Source: an uncultured Saprospiraceae bacterium (GTDB taxonomy: Bacteria; Bacteroidota; Bacteroidia; Chitinophagales; Saprospiraceae). From it: a stretch of DNA of 64,000 nt. The notes under the pieces are model-generated. The model was not told where the DNA came from. It searched no databases and worked only from the letters and a program-made list of their open reading frames with translations. The position numbers were made by a program, and so were the translations under genes. This document shows positions 28,147-37,202 of this stretch, piece by piece (position 1 is the stretch's first letter; every line of letters starts with the position of its first letter). The DNA lies in assembly GCA_937929945.1 (NCBI GenBank), contig CALFUK010000097.1:1-64000 (forward strand). Direction: 5' to 3'.

Positions 28147-29409
28147 TCAGACCATCATCTCAAAGAGAGTGGGATTTTGATTTAGGTGTTCGAATTTAAT
28201 ATCGGCCTTTTCCATGCGCTTCAGGAGCGGTTCGAAGTCGGCTTTGGATTTTAGCTCGATGCCGACTAGTGCCGGTCCGCTCTCCCGATTCGTCTTCTTC
28301 GTATACTCGAAGTGCACGATGTCATCATCTGGGCCCAAGGACTCTAAAAATTCGCGCAGAGCTCCCGATCGCTGCGGAAATCTGATGATGAAGTAATGCT
28401 TCTTTCCCTCATAGATGAGCGATCTTTCTTTGATCTCCTCGGTGCGTGTGATGTCATTATTACCACCACTTAATATAGCGACTACATTTTTGCCTTTGAT
28501 CTCGTGGGCGATATCATCCAGGGCTGCGATGACGCTGGCGCAGGCGGGCTCTACCACGATGGCATCTTCATTGTACAGTTCTAGTATCTTCGTACACATC
28601 TTCCCTTCAGGAACCAAGATGATCTGATCTACGACCTCTTTGCATATCGCATAAGTGATATCACCGATGCTCTTAGTCGCTATCCCGTCTGCGAAGCCGT
28701 CAATTGACTCGAGGACCTTAACTCCGCCATGCTCCATCGCTGCAGAAAGTGAGGGTGCTCCAGCCGCTTCTACAGCTATGATCTGGGTATGGGGGCTGAC
28801 AGCTTTCACATAGCTGCCCACACCTGAGATGAGGCCACCACCTCCTACCGAGACGATGATGTAGTCCACTTCTTCTTCAGCATCTTCCAGGATCTCTGCA
28901 CCTACGGTGCCCTGCCCAGCTATGATCTGCTCATCATTGAATGCGTGGATGTAGGGCAGGCCTTTAGATTCTGAGATCGCATGAGCGAAGTGTGAGGCAT
29001 CGTCATAGGTATCACCCTGCAGGATGACCTCTACATAGGCCCCTCCGAATTGCTCTACCTTTTTTATTTTTTGACTGGGCGTGGTGCTCGGCATATAGAT
29101 CGTACCGTGTACTTTCAGCCGCTGGCAAGCCATGGCTACTCCTTGGGCATGATTCCCAGCACTGGCACATACCACACCATGCTTCAGTTCTTCCTGAGAC
29201 ATGCCTTTCATCTTGTTGTATGCCCCTCTGATTTTGAAGGATCTGACTACTTGCATGTCTTCTCGTTTCAGGTATACATTGCAGTCGTACTTCTGAGACA
29301 AGTTGGCATTAATCAGCAAAGGCGTCTTGATTGCGACGCCTTTGATGCGCTGTCTAGCAGCGATGATTTCCTCTACTGGGATGAGGACTTTGGAATTTCT
29401 GTAATCCAA
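28147..29409 (-). CDS. ilvA: Threonine ammonia-lyase IlvA
   Basis: IlvA converts threonine to 2-oxobutyrate, the committed step to isoleucine. The PLP-binding lysine is K59 in RSFKIRGAYNK, and ASAGNHAQGVA and SVGGGGLISGVGSY are the phosphate-binding and glycine-rich blocks. After about residue 325 an ACT-like regulatory region follows (HYFIIRFPQRSGALREFLE to the end). The 420 residues match the biosynthetic short form with one ACT-like domain, which is feedback-regulated by isoleucine in characterised enzymes. It is the last gene of the ilv operon, 3 bp after ilvC. Confidence 0.95.
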   Translation of the reverse strand: MDYRNSKVLIPVEEIIAARQRIKGVAIKTPLLINANLSQKYDCNVYLKREDMQVVRSFKIRGAYNKMKGMSQEELKHGVVCASAGNHAQGVAMACQRLKVHGTIYMPSTTPSQKIKKVEQFGGAYVEVILQGDTYDDASHFAHAISESKGLPYIHAFNDEQIIAGQGTVGAEILEDAEEEVDYIIVSVGGGGLISGVGSYVKAVSPHTQIIAVEAAGAPSLSAAMEHGGVKVLESIDGFADGIATKSIGDITYAICKEVVDQIILVPEGKMCTKILELYNEDAIVVEPACASVIAALDDIAHEIKGKNVVAILSGGNNDITRTEEIKERSLIYEGKKHYFIIRFPQRSGALREFLESLGPDDDIVHFEYTKKTNRESGPALVGIELKSKADFEPLLKRMEKADIKFEHLNQNPTLFEMMV

Positions 29410-29412
29410 TGT

Positions 29413-30459
29413 TTATTTATTTTGCGGCCTTAGCCCTCTGACAGTTCTTCCAGCTCTCCACATCTCAGATTCTCTTAGTTCTTCCAGCTCCTTTTCCAGT
29501 TTGACTCGGTAGTCGGACTGGCTGTTACTATCGATGGATAGCTGTGCTTCATTACCTGACTGTACGCTGTCATAGAGCTCTTCGAAGACGGGTCTCGTGG
29601 CATCTCTGAATTTTTTCCACCAGTCCAGGGCGCCTCGTTGTGCTGTGGTCGAGCAGTTAGCATACATCCAGTCCATGCCATTCTCTGCGATGAGTGGATA
29701 GAGTGATTCTGTGGCTTCCTCTACCGTCTCATTGAAGGCTTCTGAAGGGGAGTGTCCTCTGCTTCTGAGTAGGTCATACTGGGCGGCAAATAGGCCTTGG
29801 ATAGCACCCATAAGTGTACCACGCTCACCAGTGAGATCACTGAATACTTCTTTTTTGAAGGTAGTCTCGAAGAGATAGCCTGAGCCAATACCGATACCTA
29901 GTGCAATAACACGATCCATTGCCTTACCAGTGGCATCTTGGAAAATGGCGAAGCTGGAGTTCAGCCCTTTGCCCGCTAAAAATAATCGACGTAGACTTGT
30001 ACCACTTCCCTTAGGAGCAGCAAGGATCACATCTATATCATCAGAGGGTATGATGCCCGTCCGATCTTTATAGGTGATGCCGAATCCGTGTGAGAAATAG
30101 AGTGCCTTACCAGCCGTTAGATATGGCTTGAGAGTCGGCCATACTTCTATCTGGGCAGCATCAGACAGCAGGTATTGTATAATGGTACCTTTCTCTGCAG
30201 CTTCTTCAATAGAAAATAATGTCTCCCCTGGGACCCAGCCATCAGCCACGGCTTTGTCATAGGTCTTGGAGGGACTCCGCTGGCCGATGATGACATTGAA
30301 GCCATTGTCTCTAAGATTAAGTGCTTGGCCTGGACCTTGCACGCCATAGCCAATAATTGCAATTGTCTCGTCTTTCAAGACTTCTCTTGCTTTGTCTAAT
30401 GGGAATTCTTCCCTCGTCACCACATTTTCTTCTACGCCGCCGAAATTTAGTAATGCCAT
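29413..30459 (-). CDS. ilvC: Ketol-acid reductoisomerase IlvC
   Basis: A NADPH-dependent enzyme that isomerises and reduces acetolactate or acetohydroxybutyrate in valine and isoleucine synthesis. The Rossmann block is IAIIGYGVQGPGQALNLRDN, and LAAPKGSGTSLRRLF and the C-terminal ENGMDWMYANCSTTAQRGAL follow. The APKGSGTSLRRLF stretch resembles the fungal Ilv5 type more than the E. coli-like APK blocks (comparison from memory). The 348-residue length fits the short class-I form. Confidence 0.93.
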   Translation of the reverse strand: MALLNFGGVEENVVTREEFPLDKAREVLKDETIAIIGYGVQGPGQALNLRDNGFNVIIGQRSPSKTYDKAVADGWVPGETLFSIEEAAEKGTIIQYLLSDAAQIEVWPTLKPYLTAGKALYFSHGFGITYKDRTGIIPSDDIDVILAAPKGSGTSLRRLFLAGKGLNSSFAIFQDATGKAMDRVIALGIGIGSGYLFETTFKKEVFSDLTGERGTLMGAIQGLFAAQYDLLRSRGHSPSEAFNETVEEATESLYPLIAENGMDWMYANCSTTAQRGALDWWKKFRDATRPVFEELYDSVQSGNEAQLSIDSNSQSDYRVKLEKELEELRESEMWRAGRTVRGLRPQNK

Positions 30460-30495
30460 TGTATTAGTATTTTAGTTTTGTTTTGCTTTTTATAT

Positions 30496-31047
30496 TTAGT
30501 TCAATTCGCTTTCTCGATTAGCAGTTTGCTCCAGAGATTTTAAGTAATTATTGAGTCGCTCCATTGGTTTCACAATGGCCACTCTGCCAGATCTGACGAA
30601 TTCATAGATCCCTATTTTCTTTAGCTCTTTGAGCAATGCTTCTGTCTCTTTCGGATGCCCCGTTTTCTCGATCACAATATAATCAGATTCTATGGATAGG
30701 ATGCGAGCGCTATGATTACGCACGAGTTTCTCGACTTCATTGCCTTTATAGAAAGCCGCACTTGGTATTTTATAGAGTGCTATTTCTTGGTGTACGATCT
30801 CATTATTCTTATAGTAGAAAGCTTTTAAGACTTCCACCTGCTTATCGATCTGCGCTACGAGTTTTCTGATGTTTTCCTCTGTCTCTTTGATGACTATGGT
30901 AAACCGATGGATGCCCTCGATCGATGACTTAGATACAGTCAGGCTTTCGATATTCATGTGTCTTCTGGTGATGACAGCTACGATGCGTGCCATCAGTCCC
31001 GTGACATTTTCCGAGAATACGGTTATGGTGAATTCTGTTTTTCTCAT
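30496..31047 (-). CDS. ilvN: Acetolactate synthase small (regulatory) subunit
   Basis: A 183-residue protein with an N-terminal ACT domain (TVFSENVTGLMARIVAVITR, then RRHMNIESLTVSKS) and a C-terminal ALS_ss_C region. It binds the large subunit and confers valine feedback. Length is within the normal IlvH/IlvN range. It sits 20 bp after ilvB and 36 bp before ilvC. Confidence 0.93.
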   Translation of the reverse strand: MRKTEFTITVFSENVTGLMARIVAVITRRHMNIESLTVSKSSIEGIHRFTIVIKETEENIRKLVAQIDKQVEVLKAFYYKNNEIVHQEIALYKIPSAAFYKGNEVEKLVRNHSARILSIESDYIVIEKTGHPKETEALLKELKKIGIYEFVRSGRVAIVKPMERLNNYLKSLEQTANRESELN

Positions 31048-31067
31048 CCTAATTTCTATCTATTGAT

Positions 31068-32822
31068 TTATTCGAGGACTATTTCATCCACTGCTTTACC
31101 AGCGGCAATCATCGGAAATATATTTTCTTCTTTTTCGCAGTCTACGTGTAGCAGGTATGCGCCCTTATGGTTGAGCATTTTTTCCAGACCTGCTGTAACA
31201 TCTTTGGCTTTGGATACGCGATGACCAGCCACTCCAAATCCTTCTGCTATCTTCAAGAAGTCAGGATTCATCAGCTCTACTGATGAGTAGCGCTTATCGA
31301 AGAATAGCTGCTGCCACTGGCGCACCATACCTAGGTGATTGTTATCCAGCAAGACTATCTTAACTGCTACATCATACTGGGTACATACGCCTAATTCTTG
31401 CAGTGTCATTTGGAAGCCACCATCTCCCACGAAGAGGACCACTTCCTTTTCTGGCTTGCCCATCTTAGCTCCAATGGCTGCTGGAAGTCCAAAACCCATC
31501 GTGCCGGCACCACCTGATGATATCCAGAGATCGCGTCCGAGATAATCATAATAACGGGCAGCTGCCATCTGGTGCTGACCCACATCTGTCACGACGATCG
31601 CATCACCATCAGTCATTTCTGATAGTTCTTTGATCACCCGGCCCATTTTGATCGGTCCAGTCTTCAGTTTCTTCGTGTCTTTCTTGATGACTTTCTTTTG
31701 TTCTTCTTTTTCACATGCTGCGAAGCCTTCGAGCCACGTCGGGTATGTCTTCTCTTCGATCAGCGGCAGCAGAGCTTCCAAGGCTTCGCGGGCATCCCCC
31801 AGAATCGGTACATCTACCTTGACATTTTTATTGATCTCTGATGGATCTATTTCGATGTGTATTTTTTTGGCTTGTGTCGCATATCGACTCAGATCACCCG
31901 TCACCCGATCATCGAATCTCATGCCGATCGCAATCAGAAGGTCGCATTGATTGGTCATGACATTAGGCCCATAGTTACCATGCATCCCGAGCATGCCTTT
32001 ATGTAGCTCATGGTCATCAGGTAGGGATGATAGTCCGTGGATGGTACACCCGATAGGAATGCCACTTTTCTCTACAAACTCTTTAAAAATATCTTGTGCT
32101 TTGGCGATGTGGATGCCATGTCCTGCCAGAATGAAAGGCTGCTTCGCCTCATTGATTAATGCTGCTGCTTCTTTCAGTGATTCTCTGTCCAATCTACGCT
32201 TTGGCACGTAACTTCTTATGGTGTTTATCTTGCTGTATTGGAAATCAAACATTTCCAGCTGTGCATCTTTGGTGATATCGATCAGTACTGGACCTGGCCT
32301 TCCTGAATTAGCTATGAAGAATGCCTTGGCAAAGACTTCTGGAATCTCGTCCGCATCAGTGATCTGATAGTTCCACTTAGTAATCGAGTTAGTACAGCCG
32401 ATGACATCTATCTCCTGAAATGCATCTGACCCGAGTAGCTGCGAATAGACTTGACCTGTAAAGCAGACCAGCGGCGTCGAATCCATCATTGCATCAGCAA
32501 GTCCTGTAAAAAGATTGGTGGCACCTGGGCCCGATGTCGCTACACAAACCCCTGTCTTTCTAGTAGCTCTGGCGAAGCCCTGCGCTGCATGAATGGCACC
32601 CTGCTCGTGTCTGGTGAGTATGTGAGTGAGCTTGTCACTGTAGTCATACATAGCATCATAAAAAGGCATGATAGCCCCTCCTGGATACCCATATATGATG
32701 TCTATATCTTCTGCGAGCAGACATTCTAAAATGGCCTGAGCACCGCTCATTTTCACTGACTTTTTCTTCTTAGCAGCTGCCTTTTTCCTTGGCTTCGATT
32801 TTTGTACCGTTTTTGTTGCCAT
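31068..32822 (-). CDS. ilvB: Acetolactate synthase large (catalytic) subunit
   Basis: A ThDP-dependent enzyme that condenses pyruvate with pyruvate or 2-oxobutyrate. The N-terminal catalytic block [14 protein letters not shown] and the glutamate in [18 protein letters not shown] are present. The ThDP motif is [20 protein letters not shown], followed by [15 protein letters not shown]. The first 24 residues are extremely basic (about 14 Lys/Arg, including [10 protein letters not shown]) and precede the usual start of the fold at MSGAQAIL. This tail is unusual for IlvB; a start at the internal Met25 is possible. Confidence 0.95.
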   Translation of the reverse strand: MATKTVQKSKPRKKAAAKKKKSVKMSGAQAILECLLAEDIDIIYGYPGGAIMPFYDAMYDYSDKLTHILTRHEQGAIHAAQGFARATRKTGVCVATSGPGATNLFTGLADAMMDSTPLVCFTGQVYSQLLGSDAFQEIDVIGCTNSITKWNYQITDADEIPEVFAKAFFIANSGRPGPVLIDITKDAQLEMFDFQYSKINTIRSYVPKRRLDRESLKEAAALINEAKQPFILAGHGIHIAKAQDIFKEFVEKSGIPIGCTIHGLSSLPDDHELHKGMLGMHGNYGPNVMTNQCDLLIAIGMRFDDRVTGDLSRYATQAKKIHIEIDPSEINKNVKVDVPILGDAREALEALLPLIEEKTYPTWLEGFAACEKEEQKKVIKKDTKKLKTGPIKMGRVIKELSEMTDGDAIVVTDVGQHQMAAARYYDYLGRDLWISSGGAGTMGFGLPAAIGAKMGKPEKEVVLFVGDGGFQMTLQELGVCTQYDVAVKIVLLDNNHLGMVRQWQQLFFDKRYSSVELMNPDFLKIAEGFGVAGHRVSKAKDVTAGLEKMLNHKGAYLLHVDCEKEENIFPMIAAGKAVDEIVLE

Positions 32823-32834
32823 ATGTTTTATTCA

Positions 32835-34505
32835 TTATAGATCCGTGACACAGCCTTCGCTTGCTGTTGATACTGATCTTCTGTATTTTTTCAATATGCC
32901 GATTAGTTCGTCTTGGGGCTGTTTCCAAGCAGCTTTACGTTGGCTGAGTTCTTCTTCACTGAGATCTACATTGAGCTTATTATTGACTGCATCAATGGTG
33001 ATGATGTCTCCGTCTTGGACCAAGGCCAGATTTCCACCGTCATAAGCCTCAGGAGTGATGTGGCCTACGACGAAGCCATGAGTTCCTCCTGAAAAACGCC
33101 CATCCGTGATGAGTGCCACCTCTTTACCCAGGCCGATGCCCATGATCAGGGAGGTAGGCTTGAGCATTTCTGGCATACCAGGTCCACCCTTAGGCCCGCA
33201 GTATCTGATCACGATGACTTCTCCTGCTTTTACTTCTTTGCGCTGGATTGCTGCATTGGCTTCTGGTTCAGAATTAAAGACTTTTGCTGGTCCGCTGAAG
33301 TATTCTCCTTCCTTGCCGGTGATCTTTGATACGGACCCTTCTTGCGCCAGATTGCCATACAGTATTTGTAGATGTCCCGTCGCTTTCACTGGTGATGAGA
33401 TGGTCTTTATGACATCTTGGCCTGCTGTCAGTCCGTCCACTTCTGCTAGATTCTCTGCTATGGTCTGGCCCGTGACTGTCATACAGTCTCCGATCAATAG
33501 GCCTTCTTCCAGCATCATTTTCATAACGCCTGGTACTCCGCCTGCAAGGTGCAGATCCTCCATTACGTATTGGCCACTCGGCTTGAGGTCTGCCAAGAAA
33601 GGTGTCTGATCACCGATCTGCTGGATGTCATTCAGGCTGAGCGGTATCCTGGCTGCTTTCGCCATAGCGAGTAAGTGCATCACTCCATTAGTGGAGCCGC
33701 CAAGGACGGTGACGAGCCTGATGGCATTCTCGAATGACTCTCTGGATATGATATCACTTGGTTTGAGGTCTTTTTCTAATAGGTTTCTGATGGCTTTACC
33801 GATCCGATCACAGTCACCTTTTTTATCGTCGCTGACTGCGGGTATGGATGAGTTGTAGGGGAGGCTCATACCCAGTACTTCTATGGCTGATGCCATGGTG
33901 TTAGCAGTATACATACCGCCGCATGCACCAGCTCCAGGACAAGCATGCCTGACTACTTTTTTGAATTCTTCTTGATTGATTTCTCCCGCATTTTTCTGGC
34001 CTAATGCCTCGAAGGCGGAGACGATGTCTAATTTTTTATCATCGATACAGCCAGGCTTGATGGTGCCACCATAGACCATGAGTGACGGTCTGTCCAGTCT
34101 GCACAGTCCCATGATGGTGCCAGGCATATTTTTATCACAGCCTGCCACGGCGACGACTGCATCATACCATTGTGCGGAAGCTACCGTTTCTATGGAGTCC
34201 GCTATGATGTCTCTGGATGGCAGTGAGTATCGCATACCCGTGGTACCCATAGACATGCCATCACTCACACCGATGGTATGAAAGATCAGTGGTATCAGAT
34301 CTTCTACCGCGATGGATGCTTTGATATCTTTCGCCAGATCATTGAGATGCATGTTACAAGGATTGCCTTCCCATCCTGTGCTGACGATGCCGACCTGAGC
34401 TTTATGTAGGTCTTCTTCTGTCAGGCCGATGGCGTGAAGCATCGCCTGTGCCCCTGGCTGAGATTCATCTTGAGTGATGGTGCGGCTGTATTTGTTTAGA
34501 CTCAT
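32835..34505 (-). CDS. ilvD: Dihydroxy-acid dehydratase IlvD
   Basis: An Fe-S dehydratase common to isoleucine and valine synthesis, 556 residues. Cluster-ligand and family blocks are [25 protein letters not shown] and the C-terminal [16 protein letters not shown]. It is the first gene after a leader region that carries an Ile/Val-rich leader peptide and a terminator (34519-34617), so its expression and that of the genes behind it is probably set by attenuation. ilvB follows after 12 bp. Confidence 0.95.
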   Translation of the reverse strand: MSLNKYSRTITQDESQPGAQAMLHAIGLTEEDLHKAQVGIVSTGWEGNPCNMHLNDLAKDIKASIAVEDLIPLIFHTIGVSDGMSMGTTGMRYSLPSRDIIADSIETVASAQWYDAVVAVAGCDKNMPGTIMGLCRLDRPSLMVYGGTIKPGCIDDKKLDIVSAFEALGQKNAGEINQEEFKKVVRHACPGAGACGGMYTANTMASAIEVLGMSLPYNSSIPAVSDDKKGDCDRIGKAIRNLLEKDLKPSDIISRESFENAIRLVTVLGGSTNGVMHLLAMAKAARIPLSLNDIQQIGDQTPFLADLKPSGQYVMEDLHLAGGVPGVMKMMLEEGLLIGDCMTVTGQTIAENLAEVDGLTAGQDVIKTISSPVKATGHLQILYGNLAQEGSVSKITGKEGEYFSGPAKVFNSEPEANAAIQRKEVKAGEVIVIRYCGPKGGPGMPEMLKPTSLIMGIGLGKEVALITDGRFSGGTHGFVVGHITPEAYDGGNLALVQDGDIITIDAVNNKLNVDLSEEELSQRKAAWKQPQDELIGILKKYRRSVSTASEGCVTDL

Positions 34506-34518
34506 TTATCCTTATATT

Positions 34519-34545
34519 AAAAAAGCCATCCTAAAAAGAATGGCT
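34519..34545 (-). terminator. Attenuator terminator upstream of ilvD
   Basis: On the minus strand AGCCATTC (34538-34545), loop TTTTTA, GGATGGCT (34524-34531) form an 8-bp stem with one G-T pair, then six T. The T run ends 14 bp before the ilvD start. A competing antiterminator is possible: AGAATGG (34560-34566) is the exact complement of CCATTCT (34537-34543), which overlaps the 5' arm of the terminator. Confidence 0.85.
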
Positions 34546-34575
34546 ATATATTTTAGACTCCATTCTGTTGGATGC

Positions 34576-34617
34576 TTATGTCACGGCTACAATAATATTA
34601 ATGTCTACAATTATCAT
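34576..34617 (-). CDS. Ile/Val-rich leader peptide of the ilv operon
   Basis: A 13-codon frame (ATG at 34617, TAA at 34576-34578) encodes MIIVDINIIVAVT, of which 5 are Ile and 3 Val. It ends 30 bp before the terminator hairpin. Translation stalling at Ile or Val codons would leave the AGAATGG segment free to pair with the terminator 5' arm and allow readthrough into ilvD-ilvB-ilvN-ilvC-ilvA. This is the logic of the enterobacterial ilv attenuator; here it is inferred from sequence only. Confidence 0.8.
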   Translation of the reverse strand: MIIVDINIIVAVT

Positions 34618-34622
34618 GCTTC

Positions 34623-34673
34623 TTATCTATTGTGAGTGAAAGGTCTGGCTATTATCCCAATAAACAAAAGCAT
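34623..34673 (-). CDS. Possible second leader peptide, Leu/Ile-rich
   Basis: ATG at 34673 opens a 16-codon frame MLLFIGIIARPFTHNR with 2 Leu and 3 Ile in the first 8 residues. It lies 5 bp upstream of the Ile/Val leader frame. It could be an upstream leader sensing leucine or isoleucine, or a chance frame in the space after leuB. Confidence 0.35.
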   Translation of the reverse strand: MLLFIGIIARPFTHNR

Positions 34674-34685
34674 GTACAAGATATT

Positions 34686-35810
34686 TTAGATGATACTCGA
34701 ATTACTTTCTTTTAGACCTTTTAAATTAATCCCTTCTTCTTCTGCTACTAAGGCTTGTATGACATCACCGAGCTGAGAGCACGTATAGTCTACGTCTGGC
34801 TCCAGATCATTCGTCAGAATGCTCTTCACCATGCAGTAGTCCACGGCATCGTAGACTGACTTAGCCTCTGCGTGCATGTCAAAATATTCTAGCAGCATGG
34901 CGGTAGACAAGATTGCACCCATTGGATTAGCGATGTCTTTTCCAGCTGATTCTGGATACGATCCATGCACAGGTTCGAATAGACAGTAAGTCTCTCCGAT
35001 TGACGCTGAGGGCAGTAAGCCCAGTGAGCCAGCGATGACACTACCTTCATCTGACAGGATATCTCCGAATATATTGGAGGTAAGCAGGACATCGAAGCGT
35101 ATTGGATTCGTGATCAGCTGCATGGCCGCATTATCTACGTAGAGATAGTCTAATTCTACATCCTGATAGGATGCTTTGTGGATATTTGTCACTGTCTCTC
35201 TCCACAGTCTGGAGGACTCCAGGATGTTAGCCTTGTCTACGAGGCTGACCTTATTGCGCCGCTTACGAGCCTCCTTAAATGCCAGATGTGCCACCCTCTC
35301 TATCTCTTCCTGGTAGTAGCTGCATATATCATAGGCGAAGCTGTCATTCTCCTTACGGCCATGATCCCCAAAGTATATGCCTCCAGTCAGCTCTCTGATG
35401 ATCATCAGATCCACACCTTTTATTCTTTTATTCTTTAATGGTGATAAATGGTGTAGCCGCTCGTAGGCTTTGATGGGGCGGAGATTGGCGAACAGCTTCA
35501 ATTCTTTTCTCAGACCTAACATCCCATCTTCTGGTCTGAATTTGTCAGCGTATTTTTTGTATTGTGGATCGCCTATGGATCCCATGAGTACGGCATCCGC
35601 AGCTTTGCATCGTTCTATGGTGGCTGCGGGTAGTGGATGGCCCGTCTTCTCTATTGCATCCACGCCGATGAGGCAGGTCTCAAAGTGAAATGTGTGCCCG
35701 AAGGAATCAGAAATACCTTGCAGTACCTTGACAGCCTGATCCATGACTTCTGGTCCAATGCCGTCACCTGGCAATACTGCAATATGTAATTCTTTCTTCG
35801 TCAGAGTCAT
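34686..35810 (-). CDS. leuB: 3-isopropylmalate dehydrogenase LeuB
   Basis: An NAD-dependent oxidative decarboxylase of leucine synthesis, 374 residues. LPGDGIGPEVMDQAVKVL opens the fold, LMGSIGDPQYKKY and MIIRELTGGIYFGDHGRK are substrate-site blocks, and TSNIFGDILSDEGSVIAGSL with FEPVHGSYPESAGKDIANP give the metal-binding Asp residues and NAD site. It lies between leuA (43-bp gap) and the ilv leader. leuC and leuD are not in this window. Confidence 0.95.
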   Translation of the reverse strand: MTLTKKELHIAVLPGDGIGPEVMDQAVKVLQGISDSFGHTFHFETCLIGVDAIEKTGHPLPAATIERCKAADAVLMGSIGDPQYKKYADKFRPEDGMLGLRKELKLFANLRPIKAYERLHHLSPLKNKRIKGVDLMIIRELTGGIYFGDHGRKENDSFAYDICSYYQEEIERVAHLAFKEARKRRNKVSLVDKANILESSRLWRETVTNIHKASYQDVELDYLYVDNAAMQLITNPIRFDVLLTSNIFGDILSDEGSVIAGSLGLLPSASIGETYCLFEPVHGSYPESAGKDIANPMGAILSTAMLLEYFDMHAEAKSVYDAVDYCMVKSILTNDLEPDVDYTCSQLGDVIQALVAEEEGINLKGLKESNSSII

Positions 35811-35853
35811 TGCAAATCTTTGTGCCAGAATGTTACTCCAGCAGATAGCTCAA

Positions 35854-37017
35854 TTAGACGACGGCTGGTAGCGTCTTTTTTAATAATACTTCGAGGTCAT
35901 CGACTGATACATATTTTTTAGAATCAGCTAATGAGATAAAGTTATGATAAATGATGTCTAATTCATCTTTGGATAGGTCATAGCCTATTTGCTTCGCTTT
36001 GTAGGCTACTGCTGCACGGCCGCTTCTGGCAGTCAGAATGATCTCTGAGTGCGTCAGTCCTACATCGATGGGGTCGATAATCTCGTAGCTCTCTCTGAAC
36101 TTGATGACACCGTCTTGGTGTATGCCTGATGAGTGTGCGAAGGCATTCTCTCCGACGATCGCCTTATTAGCCTGTACCTGTACGCTCATGCTGTCCGACA
36201 CCAGTCTGCTCGTTTCGGTGAGTCCTTTGGTGTTGATATCCGTATGGTAGACGCCTTTGAATTTTTGTCTTAGGACCATGACGACTTCTTCCAGTGAGGT
36301 GTTACCTGCTCTTTCACCGATGCCATTCATCGTGCACTCTATCTGAGTGACACCGTTCATGACGCCTGCTATGGAGTTAGCCGTAGCGAGTCCGAGGTCA
36401 TTATGACAGTGGGTGGAGATTGTGGCTTTGTGGATGCCTTTGACATTTTCTACGAGGTAGGCTATTTTTTCGCCATACTCATGTGGTAGACAGTAGCCAG
36501 TCGTATCTGGTATGTTCACTACCGTAGCTCCTGCAGCGATGACAGCTTCGATGACTTTAGCTAAGTATTCATTATCTGTTCTGCCAGCATCCTCTGCGTA
36601 GAATTCTACATCCTCTACGAATGACTTGGCATAGCTGACGGCATCTATCGATCGCTCAATGATTTTATCTTGAGTGGAGCGCAGCTTATGCTGAATGTGT
36701 ATGGGTGATGTGCCTATGCCTGTATGGATTCTTGGTCTGGCTGCATACTTCAGTGCTTCTGCTGCGACTTTGATATCTCCCTCTATCGCTCTGGACAGTC
36801 CGCAGATGATCGGCTTTCTGATTTCCTTAGAGATCATTTCGACCGCCTTAAAGTCTCCTGGGCTGCTGACTGGGAATCCAGCTTCGAGCACATCCACACC
36901 CAATTCTTCGAGCTGTCTGGCGACAATCATCTTTTGAGTGTGATTGAGTTTACAGCCGGGTACCTGCTCTCCATCTCTTAGTGTCGTATCGAAAATTTCT
37001 ATTTTTTTGCTTGGCAC
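35854..37017 (-). CDS. leuA: 2-isopropylmalate synthase LeuA (short form)
   Basis: A DRE-TIM metallolyase that joins acetyl-CoA and 2-oxoisovalerate. The metal and substrate blocks are [14 protein letters not shown] (residues 8-21), [16 protein letters not shown] and [15 protein letters not shown]. At 387 residues it has the catalytic domain and a C-terminal subdomain but is shorter than the roughly 520-residue enzymes with a full LeuA-dimer allosteric domain, so leucine feedback may be weak or absent. Related short enzymes include homocitrate and citramalate synthases; adjacency to leuB supports LeuA. An ATG is not present at 37017 (the start codon on this strand is within GTGCCAAGC), so GTG or ATT use is likely. 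Confidence 0.85.
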   Translation of the reverse strand: MPSKKIEIFDTTLRDGEQVPGCKLNHTQKMIVARQLEELGVDVLEAGFPVSSPGDFKAVEMISKEIRKPIICGLSRAIEGDIKVAAEALKYAARPRIHTGIGTSPIHIQHKLRSTQDKIIERSIDAVSYAKSFVEDVEFYAEDAGRTDNEYLAKVIEAVIAAGATVVNIPDTTGYCLPHEYGEKIAYLVENVKGIHKATISTHCHNDLGLATANSIAGVMNGVTQIECTMNGIGERAGNTSLEEVVMVLRQKFKGVYHTDINTKGLTETSRLVSDSMSVQVQANKAIVGENAFAHSSGIHQDGVIKFRESYEIIDPIDVGLTHSEIILTARSGRAAVAYKAKQIGYDLSKDELDIIYHNFISLADSKKYVSVDDLEVLLKKTLPAVV

Positions 37018-37055
37018 AATTTGTGTTTTTGTTTATCCTTTATAAATGTATTTCT

Positions 37056-37138
37056 CTATTCCTGTTGTTTCGGATGAATAATCATTATCATTCCGATGAG
37101 TAAATTCAATTTGGTTGATCTAAAATGTTGATTATCAT
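37056..37138 (-). promoter_or_regulatory. Ile-rich mini-frames upstream of leuA
   Basis: Two short frames precede leuA on its strand: 37106-37138 encodes MIINILDQPN, and 37056-37091 encodes MIMIIHPKQQE. Both begin ATGATAAT, as does the ilv leader peptide. No terminator hairpin is visible between them and leuA, so ordinary attenuation is not supported; a translational leader is possible. CGGA-TGA and TCA-TCCG arms around 37070-37098 could form a small hairpin. Confidence 0.3.
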
Positions 37139-37202
37139 TGCATTGAATTATGAAGTATTCCGATAAATAAGCTGATTTTTGCAATGAATTTATCTTGCCA
37201 TT

